Shown: positions 32,431-41,022, counted from the first letter of the stretch. The stretch: 64,000 nucleotides of DNA from Streptomyces sp. NBC_00820 (GCF_036347055.1 NZ_CP108882.1:310001-374000), one strand, 5' to 3'. Program-made: numbers and translations. The notes: generated by a model not told the origin, from the sequence alone.

Positions 32431-33324
32431 GTGGGCACCGCCCGTTCCGGGGTACGCGGGCGGCTCGGCGACGCTCTGTTCCGTGGGGTCGCCGGGCCCG
32501 GGGGACCCGAGAACCGGCAGCGTGTTCATGGCACGCCGGGGCCTCGCTGGTTCGCGGCGGACCGGCCGATCCGCGTGGTCCACGGCGACGCGGCCATGTT
32601 CGCCGGCGGGCTGTCCGCCCTGCTCCTGCAGTCCCTGCATCCACTGGCGATGACAGCGGTCGCCACCCATTCCGGCTACCGGTCCGACCCGTGGGGCCGG
32701 CTCGCCAGAACCAGTACGTTTCTGGCGTACACCGCCTACGGCACCGCGGACGACGCCCAGCGGGCCGTCGACCGGGTGCGAACCGTGCACGAGAGGATCC
32801 GGGGCCGTACTGCCCGTGGTGAGCCCTACCACGCCTCGGACTCGCACCTGTTGGCGTGGGTGCACGTAGCGGAGGTGTACTGCTTCCTCAAGGCCCACCA
32901 GCGCTATGGGGCACGGCCACTGGACGCCGCGGGCCGGGAGGGCTACGTGGCCGACATGGCAACGGTCGGTGCGGCACTGGGCGTGGAACGGCCGCCCACG
33001 ACGCTAGCGGAACTCATCGAGCGGATCGACGCCTACCGTCCCGAACTGCACGCCACCGAGCAGGCGCGCGAGGCGATGGGGTACGTCCTGCTGCACCCGC
33101 CGCTGCCGAGGCCCTTGCTGCCCGCGTACCTCCTGCTCGGCGCGGCGGCCGTCACCCTGCTGCCCGCCTGGGCACGTGACCAGCTGGGGCTGCCTGTGCT
33201 GCCCCGTGCCGAGCGCTGGTGCGTGCGCCCGGCCGGAGCCGCGGTGACCGGGCTGATCCGGTGGGTGCTGCCACCGCCTCCCCCGACCCCGCGTGGGCCC
33301 GGGCCGAGTACCGACCACCGATGA
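32431..33324 (+). CDS. MpaB-like oxygenase (DUF2236, latex-clearing-protein superfamily)
   Basis: About 297 residues from GTG 32431; the frame is open to GTG 32143, so the true start is uncertain. DUF2236 hallmarks: RVVHGDAAMFAGGLSALLLQSLHPLAM (His near the heme-binding site), RTSTFLAYTAYGTADDAQRA, then LLAWVHVAEVYCFLKAHQRYG. The C-terminal half is helical with HPPLPRPLLPAYLLLGAAAV. Family members are heme proteins such as rubber oxygenase Lcp and the fungal MpaB oxygenase. The substrate here is unknown. Its stop overlaps the ATG of the DUF427 gene, so the two are coupled. Confidence 0.8.
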   Translation: MGTARSGVRGRLGDALFRGVAGPGGPENRQRVHGTPGPRWFAADRPIRVVHGDAAMFAGGLSALLLQSLHPLAMTAVATHSGYRSDPWGRLARTSTFLAYTAYGTADDAQRAVDRVRTVHERIRGRTARGEPYHASDSHLLAWVHVAEVYCFLKAHQRYGARPLDAAGREGYVADMATVGAALGVERPPTTLAELIERIDAYRPELHATEQAREAMGYVLLHPPLPRPLLPAYLLLGAAAVTLLPAWARDQLGLPVLPRAERWCVRPAGAAVTGLIRWVLPPPPPTPRGPGPSTDHR

Positions 33325-33818
33325 GGCCCGTCATGTCCGATCACCCGGCGCGAACGACGGAATCCGTCTGGGACTATCCCCGCCCGCCTGCCCTGAGAGC
33401 CGACGGCCGGCGTGTCCGTGTCACCTGCGCGGGCACGCCGGTGGCCGACACGCGACGGGCTGTCCGCGTGCTGGAGACGTCTCACCCGCCGGTCTTCTAC
33501 ATCCCGCCCCAGGACGTCCGCACCGATCTGCTGACGCCCGCGCCTGGAAGCACCTGGTGCGAATGGAAGGGGCGGGCCGTCTACTGGGACCTGGCCGTGG
33601 GCGATGACGTCCGCGGACGGGCGGCCTGGAGCTACCCTCACCCATCGAGCGGGTACGACCGGCTCACCGGCCACTTCGCCTTCTACCCCTCCCGAGTCGA
33701 CCTCTGCACGGTGGACGGCGAGGTCGCCACCGCACAGGAGGGCGACTTCTACGGCGGATGGGTCACCGTCGAGATCGAGGGCCCGTTCAAGGGAGGCCCG
33801 GGTACGGCTGGATGGTGA
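33321..33818 (+). CDS. DUF427-domain protein (single domain)
   Basis: 165 residues starting at ATG 33321, overlapping the previous stop (ATGA); ATG 33333 is an alternative. DUF427 signature: RRVRVTCAGTPVADTRRAVRVLE, PVFYIPPQDV, STWCEWKGRAVYWDL and AAWSYPHPSSGYDRL with HFAFYPSRVD. The fold is a small beta-tent, with no established activity. Coupling to the MpaB-like oxygenase suggests the two act in one pathway. A two-domain DUF427 relative occurs at 52011-52826. Confidence 0.9.
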   Translation: MRPVMSDHPARTTESVWDYPRPPALRADGRRVRVTCAGTPVADTRRAVRVLETSHPPVFYIPPQDVRTDLLTPAPGSTWCEWKGRAVYWDLAVGDDVRGRAAWSYPHPSSGYDRLTGHFAFYPSRVDLCTVDGEVATAQEGDFYGGWVTVEIEGPFKGGPGTAGW

Positions 33819-33843
33819 CCCGGCCCGGGCGTCTGCCGCGCTG

Positions 33844-33865
33844 GTGAGCGGCCGACACCGCTCAC
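33844..33865. terminator. Hairpin between convergent genes
   Basis: GTGAGCGG, loop CCGACA, CCGCTCAC; eight perfect pairs. The sequence GTGAGCGGCCGACACC is repeated directly afterwards. It lies between the DUF427 gene (plus) and the zinc-finger gene (minus). Confidence 0.55.
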
Positions 33866-33906
33866 GCGCGGGTGAGCGGCCGACACCTCTCAGGGGATCA
33901 CGGCTT

Positions 33907-34212
33907 CTATCGTGGCCGCAGGAAGACCTCGTCCACGTAGCACCACGCCCACTCCTCGCCGGCCTCGGCCGAGACGGCCACGGGGTGTCCGCTCTCCTCG
34001 TGGTGCGCGGTCGCGTGGGCACCGGGAGAACTGTCGCAACATCCGACATGCCCGCACGTCAGGCACATGCGCAGATGGATCCACCGCTGGTTCCCGGCCG
34101 TGCACTCCTGGCAGCCGCCGCAGGGCGGCGGGAACGGGGCGGGCTGGTCGAGATGCGCGCAGTGCCGGCCCTCCGGCCGCCCGCCGTCCGGTCGTAGCAC
34201 CCACGTGCTCAT
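33907..34212 (-). CDS. UBP-type (ZnF-UBP) zinc-finger protein
   Basis: 101 residues consisting of a single ZnF-UBP domain. Metal ligands appear in HCAHLDQ, CGGCQECTAG, RMCLTCGHVGCCDSS and HATAHHEESGHPV, the classical Cys/His order of the fold. It ends WAWCYVDEVF. Bacterial stand-alone forms are common in actinobacteria; their partner is unknown because bacteria lack canonical ubiquitin. The start codon at 34212 has only a weak ribosome site. Confidence 0.88.
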   Translation of the reverse strand: MSTWVLRPDGGRPEGRHCAHLDQPAPFPPPCGGCQECTAGNQRWIHLRMCLTCGHVGCCDSSPGAHATAHHEESGHPVAVSAEAGEEWAWCYVDEVFLRPR

Positions 34213-34451
34213 GGCTCACGTCCGTTCTCGCGGTCTGCCCTGTCCGGCGTACCGTGCGGATCCCCCGAGGACTCTTCCGGGGAACCCGCACGCGCGGTTG
34301 CACCAACCGCGTCCGCGGTGGCGCGCTCCAGCCGACAGGCCGCACAGTGTGCCTTTGCGCACATTGTCCGGCGGACCGCGCCTCCGTGCCGTGGCCGGCG
34401 GACGGACGCACGGACGCACGGACCAGCGGAGCGGTCACAGCCGCCCCACGG

Positions 34452-34985
34452 TCATACCTTGCAGAAGCCGCTGGTCTTCAGGGCCCGGTTGATCTGCTTG
34501 CCCTGTGCCTGCGTGGTCGTGACGTCCTTGTACGAGAAGCGCTGCGAGGCCGACCGGTCCAGCTTGACGGCGCCGCCGTTGATCGCGGTGCACTGATTGC
34601 GGGCCGCGTCGACGGCCTTGTCCTCGTACTTCACGATGTTGGGGCTGACGGCGGAGAGGTCGTGCAGCAGCTGAGCGCGCTTGGCGCCGGTCGGCTCGGG
34701 CGGCAGGCCGATGGCCTTCGCGGCGGCGCCCTGGCCGGTGGCCGGCGTCGTGGCGCCCTTCGGCTTGCCGTTCTTGCCGGTCTCACCGGACGTGCTGGAC
34801 TTGCCGGCCTCGCTGGACTTGCTCGTCTCGCCGGACTTGCCGGCCTCGGCGGTCTCGCTCTTCTTGCCGGTCGTCGAGGCATGCTCACCGCTGCCCGGAC
34901 CGTCGGCGTGGCCAGGGCCGGAGCAGGCGGTGAGTGCGAGGGTGGCGGCGGCCGCGAGGAGCGCGGCGGCAGTGCGGGTGTTCAA
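34452..34985 (-). CDS. Lipoprotein of unknown function
   Basis: 177 residues. TTG start at 34985 behind a GGGGGG purine block. Signal peptide ALLAAAATLALTAC is a good lipobox. A Gly/Ser/Lys/Glu-rich low-complexity linker follows (KSGETSKSSEAGKSS), encoded by near-repeats of the TCGCCGGACTTGCCGGCC kind. The C-terminal domain of ~85 residues has paired Cys in RNQCTAI and SGFCKV. It is presumably anchored outside the membrane. No family recognised. Confidence 0.7.
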   Translation of the reverse strand: MNTRTAAALLAAAATLALTACSGPGHADGPGSGEHASTTGKKSETAEAGKSGETSKSSEAGKSSTSGETGKNGKPKGATTPATGQGAAAKAIGLPPEPTGAKRAQLLHDLSAVSPNIVKYEDKAVDAARNQCTAINGGAVKLDRSASQRFSYKDVTTTQAQGKQINRALKTSGFCKV

Positions 34986-35218
34986 GGTCCCCCCTTGGAC
35001 GTTGTACTGGAGGGGCCATCATGACGCCTGTGATGCCGCTATGAGGAATCTATGGTCAGATCGGGTGGAATTTCCGTCTGTCGTACAGAATCAGGTCGCC
35101 GGTCCTGTCATTGACGACGTGGTGAGCCCCTTGGAGTGCCGAGGTGGGGTCACAGCCGCCGGGCGGACCGGCCGGCCCCCGTGTCCCGACAGGGCGGATG
35201 CTGCCAACTTCCTTACAG

Positions 35219-35230
35219 AACAACGTTGTT
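35219..35230. promoter_or_regulatory. 12-bp palindrome upstream of the LysR gene
   Basis: AACAACGTTGTT is a perfect 12-bp palindrome, 35 bp before the LysR start. LysR proteins normally autoregulate from such a position. The ~280 bp between the divergent lipoprotein gene and the LysR gene contain no other clear element. Confidence 0.4.
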
Positions 35231-35264
35231 GCCCGTCCGGGATCCGCCGTGATAGCCGATGGTC

Positions 35265-36164
35265 ATGGATGTTCACGGACGGGACCTGAGGTACTTCGCC
35301 GCTGTGGCCGAGGAGTTGCACTTCACGCGCGCTGCCGAGCGCCTGTACGTCTCGCAGCCTGCGCTGAGCAAACAGATCCGGGCACTGGAGAGACAGGTGG
35401 GGGCCAGACTGTTCGATCGCGACCGGCGCGACGTGCACCTGAGCGAGGTCGGCGCCGCGCTGTTGCCGCACGCTCAGCGGATTCTCGCCGAGTGGGAGGC
35501 AGCCCAGGAAGCGGTCGCCCGGGTGGTGGCCGACCGGGAGGCCGTACTCGTCGTGGGGATGAGCACCAGCCCGGGGCGCGGGGGTGTGCTGCCGGCGATC
35601 CGCTCCCGCTTCACCGCCGCGCGTCCCGACGCCCGCATCAGACTTCGCCAGGTCCCCTGGGACGACCCGACCGCCGGGCTCGCCGACGGCACGTGCGACA
35701 CGGCGTTCGTGTGGCTGCCGCTGCCCGATCCGGACCGCTACCGGTGGGTGGTGGTCGCCGAGGAGCCCCGCCTGGTCGCCATGCCCGACACCCACCCGCT
35801 CGCCGTGCGGGAGATCGTCGACTTCACCGACCTGATGGACGAACCGTTCCTCGCTCTGCCCGACAGCGCCGGGCCGCTCCGGGACCACTGGCTCGCCGAC
35901 GACGCCCGCGACGGGAAGCCGGCGCTCATCGGCGCGGAGGTGGCGAGCGCCGAGGAGACGTACGAGGCGCTCGTCGCGGGTCTCGGCGTGGTGCTGCTGG
36001 CCACCGGGAACGCCCCGCTGATCTCCCTTGGCGGAGTCGTCACCCGTGCGGTGAAGGGCATCTCACCCAGCCGCTTCGTCCTGGCCTGGCGCGCCGACGA
36101 CCGCCGTCCGCTGGTGCGCGACTACATACGCGCGTGCGAGCAGGCAGCCGGGGCGACGGGCTGA
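35265..36164 (+). CDS. LysR-family transcriptional regulator
   Basis: 299 residues. The winged helix-turn-helix is classical: DLRYFAAVAEELHFTRAAERLYVSQPALSKQIRALERQVG split over residues 6-45, followed by RDVHLSEVGAALLPHAQRIL. The C-terminal effector domain is a PBP2 fold (VVGMSTSPGRGGVLPAIRS; GLADGTCDTAFVWLPLP; GLGVVLLATGNAPLI). ATG 35265 follows a second ATG at 35259. No metabolic gene is divergent except a lipoprotein, so the target is unclear. It is close to the CynR/BenM-type sequence group without further resolution. Confidence 0.92.
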   Translation: MDVHGRDLRYFAAVAEELHFTRAAERLYVSQPALSKQIRALERQVGARLFDRDRRDVHLSEVGAALLPHAQRILAEWEAAQEAVARVVADREAVLVVGMSTSPGRGGVLPAIRSRFTAARPDARIRLRQVPWDDPTAGLADGTCDTAFVWLPLPDPDRYRWVVVAEEPRLVAMPDTHPLAVREIVDFTDLMDEPFLALPDSAGPLRDHWLADDARDGKPALIGAEVASAEETYEALVAGLGVVLLATGNAPLISLGGVVTRAVKGISPSRFVLAWRADDRRPLVRDYIRACEQAAGATG

Positions 36165-36391
36165 GACGCGGCGCAGCCACGCGATGCGGCGCGGTATTCC
36201 CAAGGGTTCGAACGGAAGCCGTCTCGTGCCCGGCGCTTCCGCCTCGCCCGCATCGTCACAGGCCGCCGGGATCGAGTTCCGCGTGCGCACGGCACATCGC
36301 GGTGATGCGCAAGACATGCGCGCCTGCGGCCAGGGGGGGTCGGCACGCGCATGCTCGCCGTGCTCCGTGCGGTTTGGTGTGACGGGCCGTG

Positions 36392-36412
36392 CGGAACATC
36401 AGACCTGTTCCG
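36392..36412. promoter_or_regulatory. Inverted repeat upstream of the large receptor gene
   Basis: CGGAACA - seven bases - TGTTCCG, a perfect 7-bp inverted repeat 103 bp ahead of the receptor-like gene. The spacing suits a dimeric regulator. The 350 bp between the LysR gene and the receptor gene contain no protein gene I can support. Confidence 0.45.
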
Positions 36413-36514
36413 TCACGGTCGGATGGTCAGTAAGTTGGCTCAGAGGTCGGGGGGTTGGGCGTGCGCGACAGAAATCGTGGCAGATTGCCGGGCTGCTCTG
36501 TGGATCATCCTGGG

Positions 36515-39385
36515 ATGTCGACCGAGGGCGGTATCGACGTCCAGCAGCAACTAGAGTCACTCATCCGGGACTTCCGCACCAGTGATCCACCGATGCCGGT
36601 CGTCGTGCTGCACGCCGAGGAAGCCGACGACGACGAGCGGGTCGTCGGATCCGTCGAGGAACTCTGCGCCGGCCAGAACGCCCACGGCACACGTTGCGCG
36701 GTCGCGTCGCCCGATCAGGAGGGCAGCACGGAGGTGCGGCGGGCGGCCGCACTGGTACGGGACCTCGGTGACCCGAAGCGCTGGGGTACGCGCGCTTCCC
36801 TCTACCGTCGGTACGCGTTCCCGCGCCTGCGACTGGTGCACGCGATCGAGGACGCGGTGCGTGAACTGGGGCCCGACTGGCCCGCACCGCCTGCCGGCGC
36901 CTCCCCCGCCGCGAGCGCGTACGACCCCGCACAACGCCTTCTCAACCAACTGGCGAAGCAGCGCTGGCGGCCGAAGAGCGCCGCACGCTGGCACTCCGGA
37001 GTGCCGCTGTTCGACATGGCGCACATCCTGCCCGCCAGTCTGGTCGCGGTACTGACCGCGCTCCTGGCCCGCACCGACTGGTACACGGCCGTCATCCTGG
37101 GAGTGGGCTTTCTGCTTCTCCTGGCGGTGCTCAGCTCCGTCCTGCCGGGCCGCGCGCCGATCTTCCTGTGGCTCCGCAGGGAGAGCAAGTGGTTCATGAC
37201 CACCACGTTCCTCAGGGCGGCCGCACGGGGCCGGGTCACCGAGGTCTCGCTGCTCCGACCCGTGCGCTCGTGGCAGGCGATCGCGGCACGCGCCTTCGAC
37301 GTGGCAGAAGCGCTGAATGAAGGCGACGAGTTCCAGCTCCAGTTGTACGTACTCGCACTCTTCGAGGACCTGCGCGACAACCACCGCCGCTGGAGCTGGG
37401 ATCTGCGCGGATTCAAACGTCCCCGGCCGCCCATGCTGTTCCTGCCTCACGTGGGAACGGGCAACGGTGGGATCGAGTTGATCAAAGCCGTCAGCGACGT
37501 GCGCAGCCGGCGCAGCGAACTGGATCCGCTGTTGTGTGTGGCCGCCGTACCGGCGGCGGACATACAGCGGCTGGAACGCAGCGTCGTCGGTGAGCCGCAG
37601 CCCGGCCGGACGGCGCGGCCGTTCCAGGACCGGCTGCGGGACTGGTACGAGGAGTGGGCGCGCAGCCTCCGGTCCGGGCAGTCCCCCAGCCGCGAGCGGG
37701 CGGTGGTGCCCTGGGTGCTGAAGATCCCGCTGCCCTCGTCCGAGCTGGCGCCGCTGCGGGATCGCCGGCGGCACTGTGTGAAGGCCTCCACGAGGCCCAC
37801 CCTCGCGCGCGTGGCGTGGGCGCTGCACACCTTGGTCGTGGTGGCCGTCGTGGTCGCGGCCACCGTCGCCGTGCGCGCTGAACAGCTCTCCCGCGAGTAC
37901 TGCTCCGCGACGGTGCTGACGGCCAACCGGGACACCCGGCGCGAGGCCACGTCGGGCGGGAGCACGGAGTGCATAGGCATCGCCACCGGGGACGTGCGCT
38001 TCGCCGACTGGCTGCCGAAGAGCGAGCCCGGCGGCCACGACGCCAAGGCGTCCACCGGCGTGAGCCACGCGCCGTGGACGTTGGCCGAGCTGGAGGGCCG
38101 CATCGGCCAGGAGAACGACAAGGTCCTCGACACGCATCCGGGCCATTACGTCAGCGTGGTCTACGCGGGTCCACTCAGTGTCGATCCCCATGACGGCTCG
38201 GCACCGGTGAAGGGGGTGGAGGAACTGGCGGGCGTGTATCTGGCGCAGGCCGTCATCAACGACACCTTCACCGTGAAACTGCGCGTCCTGATCGCCAACG
38301 GGGGCGTGGACCTGGACCACCAGACCGACATGGCCAAGGCCATCGCCTCCTACGCGGCGACGGATCCGACGTTGGTCGGGGTCGTCGGCACCGGGCGCGA
38401 CCTGAAGTCCAGCGAGGCGACGACGCGCACGCTCCGGGACGCGGGGCTGCCCGTGGTCTCCGGTACGAACTCCGCCACGTATCTGCCCCGTGAGTTCGCC
38501 AACTGGTTCAGCCTGGCCGCCACGGACGAGTGGCAGGTCTCTCAACTCGGCCTCATAGCACGCCAGCTGCGGACGCCGGGTTCCACGCAGTTCGCGTTGA
38601 CGCTGGCCCGGGACACCGCCCGGACCGACGACCGCTACACCGATGAACAGGCACGCTACGGCGGGCAGATGCTCAGCAGGTACGGATTCACCCCACTCCC
38701 CCAGCGCCGCTACACCCTCACCGGCGGCAAGCCCGAGTTCCGGCTGCCCGCCGAGGAGTTCTGCGGCGGGGACCGCGTACCGTCGGTGATCTACTTCGCG
38801 GGACGGGTGGAGGACGTCGATCCCCTGATGACCCAGTTGGGCACGGAACCCGGCTGCGCCGACAAGAAGATCTCCATCATCACCGGCGACGACCTGTCCA
38901 AGGCCGACTTCGCCCAGGGCAGGGACGCGGTGGCTCCGAGGGTCACGCTCTATCACGCCTCGCTGGCCGAACTGCGCAAGCCCGCCAGGGGGACGACGTT
39001 CTACCAGGACGCCGGCAGATACCTGCCGGGGCTCGACAAGCAGTCCACCCGCTACGACACCGCCACTTTCGCGAGCGGCCAGACAGCCCTGGCGCACGAC
39101 GCGACCCGCGCCCTGTACTGGGCGGCCACCCGCAACGGCATCCCGCAGAGCCGCGCCGCGACCTGGGTGAACCTCAGGACCGTCAATCTGGAGGGGATGG
39201 CGACGGGCACCATCGATTTCACCCACGCCCCGCTCTACGGCGACCGCAGCGGGCACAGCATCGTCCTGATGGAGGTCTGGCACGCTGCCGACGGAAGTCT
39301 CGAATCACGCGAGGTGTGCAGCAGAGTGGCCGGGGACGTGCGTCCGCTGACCGGGAAGGAGTGTTCCATCAGCCACCACGGCTGA
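36515..39385 (+). CDS. Membrane receptor: Walker-A-less cytoplasmic region plus extracellular PBP1-type domain
   Basis: 956 residues. The N-terminal ~165 residues look like the start of a P-loop NTPase: VQQQLESLIRDFRTSDPPMPVVVLH leads where a GxxGxGKS loop should come, but the sequence reads HAEEADDDERVVGS, so no Walker A is present. A hydrophobic hairpin lies at about 168-212. A second cytoplasmic region (213-430) includes RPPMLFLPHVG and ELDPLLCVAAVPA, AAA-like helices. A third membrane helix (432-457, WALHTLVVVAVVVAATVAV) is followed by ~500 extracytoplasmic residues. These read like a branched-chain amino-acid-type binding protein (VYLAQAVINDTFTVKLRVLIANG; VVGVVGTGRDLKSSEATTRTL; SVIYFAGRVEDVDPLM). 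It is probably a ligand-sensing receptor; no transporter genes are nearby. Confidence 0.75.
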   Translation: MSTEGGIDVQQQLESLIRDFRTSDPPMPVVVLHAEEADDDERVVGSVEELCAGQNAHGTRCAVASPDQEGSTEVRRAAALVRDLGDPKRWGTRASLYRRYAFPRLRLVHAIEDAVRELGPDWPAPPAGASPAASAYDPAQRLLNQLAKQRWRPKSAARWHSGVPLFDMAHILPASLVAVLTALLARTDWYTAVILGVGFLLLLAVLSSVLPGRAPIFLWLRRESKWFMTTTFLRAAARGRVTEVSLLRPVRSWQAIAARAFDVAEALNEGDEFQLQLYVLALFEDLRDNHRRWSWDLRGFKRPRPPMLFLPHVGTGNGGIELIKAVSDVRSRRSELDPLLCVAAVPAADIQRLERSVVGEPQPGRTARPFQDRLRDWYEEWARSLRSGQSPSRERAVVPWVLKIPLPSSELAPLRDRRRHCVKASTRPTLARVAWALHTLVVVAVVVAATVAVRAEQLSREYCSATVLTANRDTRREATSGGSTECIGIATGDVRFADWLPKSEPGGHDAKASTGVSHAPWTLAELEGRIGQENDKVLDTHPGHYVSVVYAGPLSVDPHDGSAPVKGVEELAGVYLAQAVINDTFTVKLRVLIANGGVDLDHQTDMAKAIASYAATDPTLVGVVGTGRDLKSSEATTRTLRDAGLPVVSGTNSATYLPREFANWFSLAATDEWQVSQLGLIARQLRTPGSTQFALTLARDTARTDDRYTDEQARYGGQMLSRYGFTPLPQRRYTLTGGKPEFRLPAEEFCGGDRVPSVIYFAGRVEDVDPLMTQLGTEPGCADKKISIITGDDLSKADFAQGRDAVAPRVTLYHASLAELRKPARGTTFYQDAGRYLPGLDKQSTRYDTATFASGQTALAHDATRALYWAATRNGIPQSRAATWVNLRTVNLEGMATGTIDFTHAPLYGDRSGHSIVLMEVWHAADGSLESREVCSRVAGDVRPLTGKECSISHHG

Positions 39386-39597
39386 CGTCGGCGCGCCGGC
39401 ATCGGCGCGCTCGCCCGGGACGGGGTCGGGTCTCCGTCGTCCCCGCACTGTCTTCGGTCCCAGGCGCCGATGACGGCCTGCTCGCGCAGAACAACGCGCC
39501 GCTCGTTCACGTGGTGTCGAGCTGCCCCGTCGGCAGGTTCGTTCCGACGGCGCCGTTGACGGTTTCCGAGTCGAAGTGTGCTGCCGTGCTGGGGAGT

Positions 39598-40440
39598 TCA
39601 GCCCAGTCCGCAGCGGTCGAGTGCGGCACGAACCCGGGTGAGCCCCTCCGCTCTCCAGTGGTCCCGGTCGGGCATCTGGTCGTCTCGGCGCCAGCGCCAG
39701 GCCGAGAACATCGCCCAGTTCAGGGCGCGGCACCGGTGGATCAGGCCGTGGTCAGCCCCCGCGTAGTGTGCTCCCACTTCTTCGGGCGCATGGGCGAGGT
39801 CGAACTCGATCGGCCCACGGCAGCACGTGGCGAGGTCCACGAGAAGCGGCCCTCTCCTGGTGTTGAGGAGGTTGCCCGGATGCGGCTCGCCGTGCAGCAA
39901 CTGGTCGCCGGCCTTCTCGGCGCTGATCGCGGCGCTCAGTCCGCTGAGTGTGTCGCTGAGGAGTTCCCGGCCCGGATCGGGCAGCTCGGGAGACCGCTCC
40001 CGGTCGTTCACCTCTCTCAGCGCCCCGGCGACTCGATCAGTGAAATGCGGTGCGTCCAGATCGATCTGGCGCAGGGCCGCATGGTGCCGCAGGAGCACGT
40101 CCGCGTAGTCCGCCGGCGCGATCTCCGATTCCACGGGTCCGTAGTAGGTCCAGAGCGAGATGGCGAAGGCATCACGCACATACACTCGCGGGTCGACCCG
40201 CGGCTCGAGTTCAGCCACCGGAGCGTCGACGTCGGCGAGACGTCGAGCGACCTCCACCTCGAACTCTGAATCAGCCAGCTGCCCCAAAGGCGCGACCCGA
40301 GCCAGAACACCGCAGGGGACCAGGCTCAGCGCGACGCGGTCCGAGTCGTGGATGACGACCACATCGTCGACCCGAAGCCCCAGCTCCGAGGCGGTCACCC
40401 GTCCCGCCGCAACCGCGCGACGGAGTTCCAACGGCTCCAT
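39598..40440 (-). CDS. Phosphotransferase-like protein (APH/choline kinase fold)
   Basis: 280 residues. N-lobe strand VVVIHDSDRVALSLVPCGVLARV, helix SEFEVEVARRLADVDAPVAEL and hinge ISLWTYYGPVES. The C-lobe carries LLHGEPHPGNLLNTRRGPLLVDLATC. This is the Brenner motif HGxPHPGN with Glu in place of the usual catalytic Asp, followed by a metal-binding Asp. RGPIEFDLAHAPEEV is characteristic of this APH subgroup. GAGGAGGG precedes ATG 40440. It could phosphorylate a small alcohol or be catalytically divergent. Resistance cannot be inferred. Confidence 0.82.
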   Translation of the reverse strand: MEPLELRRAVAAGRVTASELGLRVDDVVVIHDSDRVALSLVPCGVLARVAPLGQLADSEFEVEVARRLADVDAPVAELEPRVDPRVYVRDAFAISLWTYYGPVESEIAPADYADVLLRHHAALRQIDLDAPHFTDRVAGALREVNDRERSPELPDPGRELLSDTLSGLSAAISAEKAGDQLLHGEPHPGNLLNTRRGPLLVDLATCCRGPIEFDLAHAPEEVGAHYAGADHGLIHRCRALNWAMFSAWRWRRDDQMPDRDHWRAEGLTRVRAALDRCGLG

Positions 40441-40721
40441 GCCGCCCTCCTCGTTGTTGAGTGCACTGGACCGCCCAGCGCAGCACACGGCTGGGGCCAA
40501 CAGCGACGCCCCCGATGCCTTCGCGGACATCATTCGATACCCAGACCCGGGTTGTGTGGTCTTGTTCACGGCACGTCGGCGATGCTCCGAACCGTCCGTC
40601 CTCCCTGACGGTCCGAGGCGATCAGCAGCGGCGCACCGTACGAGCTCCGGGTCCGCGTCACCGGCTCCTGACACCGGAACCCTGGTGCGCCGCTTCGGCC
40701 CAGCCCGTACGATGCCGTACA

Positions 40722-40803
40722 TCCCTCGTCGTCCAGCGGCCAAGGACACCGGTCTCAGGTTCGCCTGGAATCGGAAACCCGGGTTCGAATCCCGGCGAGG
40801 CAA
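40722..40803 (+). tRNA. tRNA-like gene with the anticodon loop replaced by a UUCG-capped stem
   Basis: Acceptor stem TCCCTCG (40722-40728) pairs with CGAGGCA (40796-40802), six of seven pairs. T8 and C9 follow, then D-arm GTCC-AGCGGCCAA-GGAC (G18G19 and A21 present). T-arm is CCGGG-TTCGAAT-CCCGG with all invariant bases. The anticodon stem CCGGT (40749-40753) pairs with ATCGG (40770-40774). Instead of a 7-base loop there are 16 bases folding as a second stem TCAGG/CCTGG capped by TTCG. Hence there is no anticodon. The D-arm resembles Gln/Glu tRNAs. A -10-like TACGAT (40708-40713) lies just upstream. No CCA is encoded. It may be a pseudo-tRNA or a functional tRNA-shaped RNA. Confidence 0.7.
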
Positions 40804-40842
40804 CCCGCCCGCGCCATCGAGCGGACCGCGTATCCGCGGTTC

Positions 40843-41022
40843 ATGCGCCTGATCATCACGCGTGAGCCGCACGTGTCCTTCACCCCGGGCGAGGATGAGC
40901 GGGTCCGGGCCGAGGAAGTCACGCCCTGGAAGCGGCGGTTCGTCACGGGCAGCTGTCGCGCCCTCCCCCGGCACAGGGGAGCAGGACCGTCCGCGCACGT
41001 CACCTCACACGAAGGGTGGTGA
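40843..41022 (+). CDS. Possible small protein just after the tRNA-like gene
   Basis: 59 codons from ATG 40843. The first ~45 residues (MRLIITREPHVSFTPGEDER, then VRAEEVTPWKRRF) have balanced composition, unlike nearby shadows, but there is no ribosome-binding site and no known domain. It may be a remnant of an inserted element or chance. Low confidence. Confidence 0.25.
   Translation: MRLIITREPHVSFTPGEDERVRAEEVTPWKRRFVTGSCRALPRHRGAGPSAHVTSHEGW

Noticed and set aside
32317..32450. Minus-strand segment reading ITCRNRRPIKAFPG ... GIRTTAGWYGT
   Set aside because: Looks protein-like over ~30 residues but has no start, signal peptide or upstream coding signal; it may be the tail of an old secreted protein, evidence too thin.
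36557..39283. 908-codon minus-strand frame over the receptor gene
   Set aside because: Antisense shadow; Gly/Arg/Val-rich, whereas the plus strand has membrane helices and a binding-protein domain.
40440..40998. N-terminal extension of the phosphotransferase through the tRNA-like gene
   Set aside because: It contains the 'RDSNPG' translation typical of a tRNA T-arm read antisense, and GAGGAGGG marks ATG 40440 as the start.
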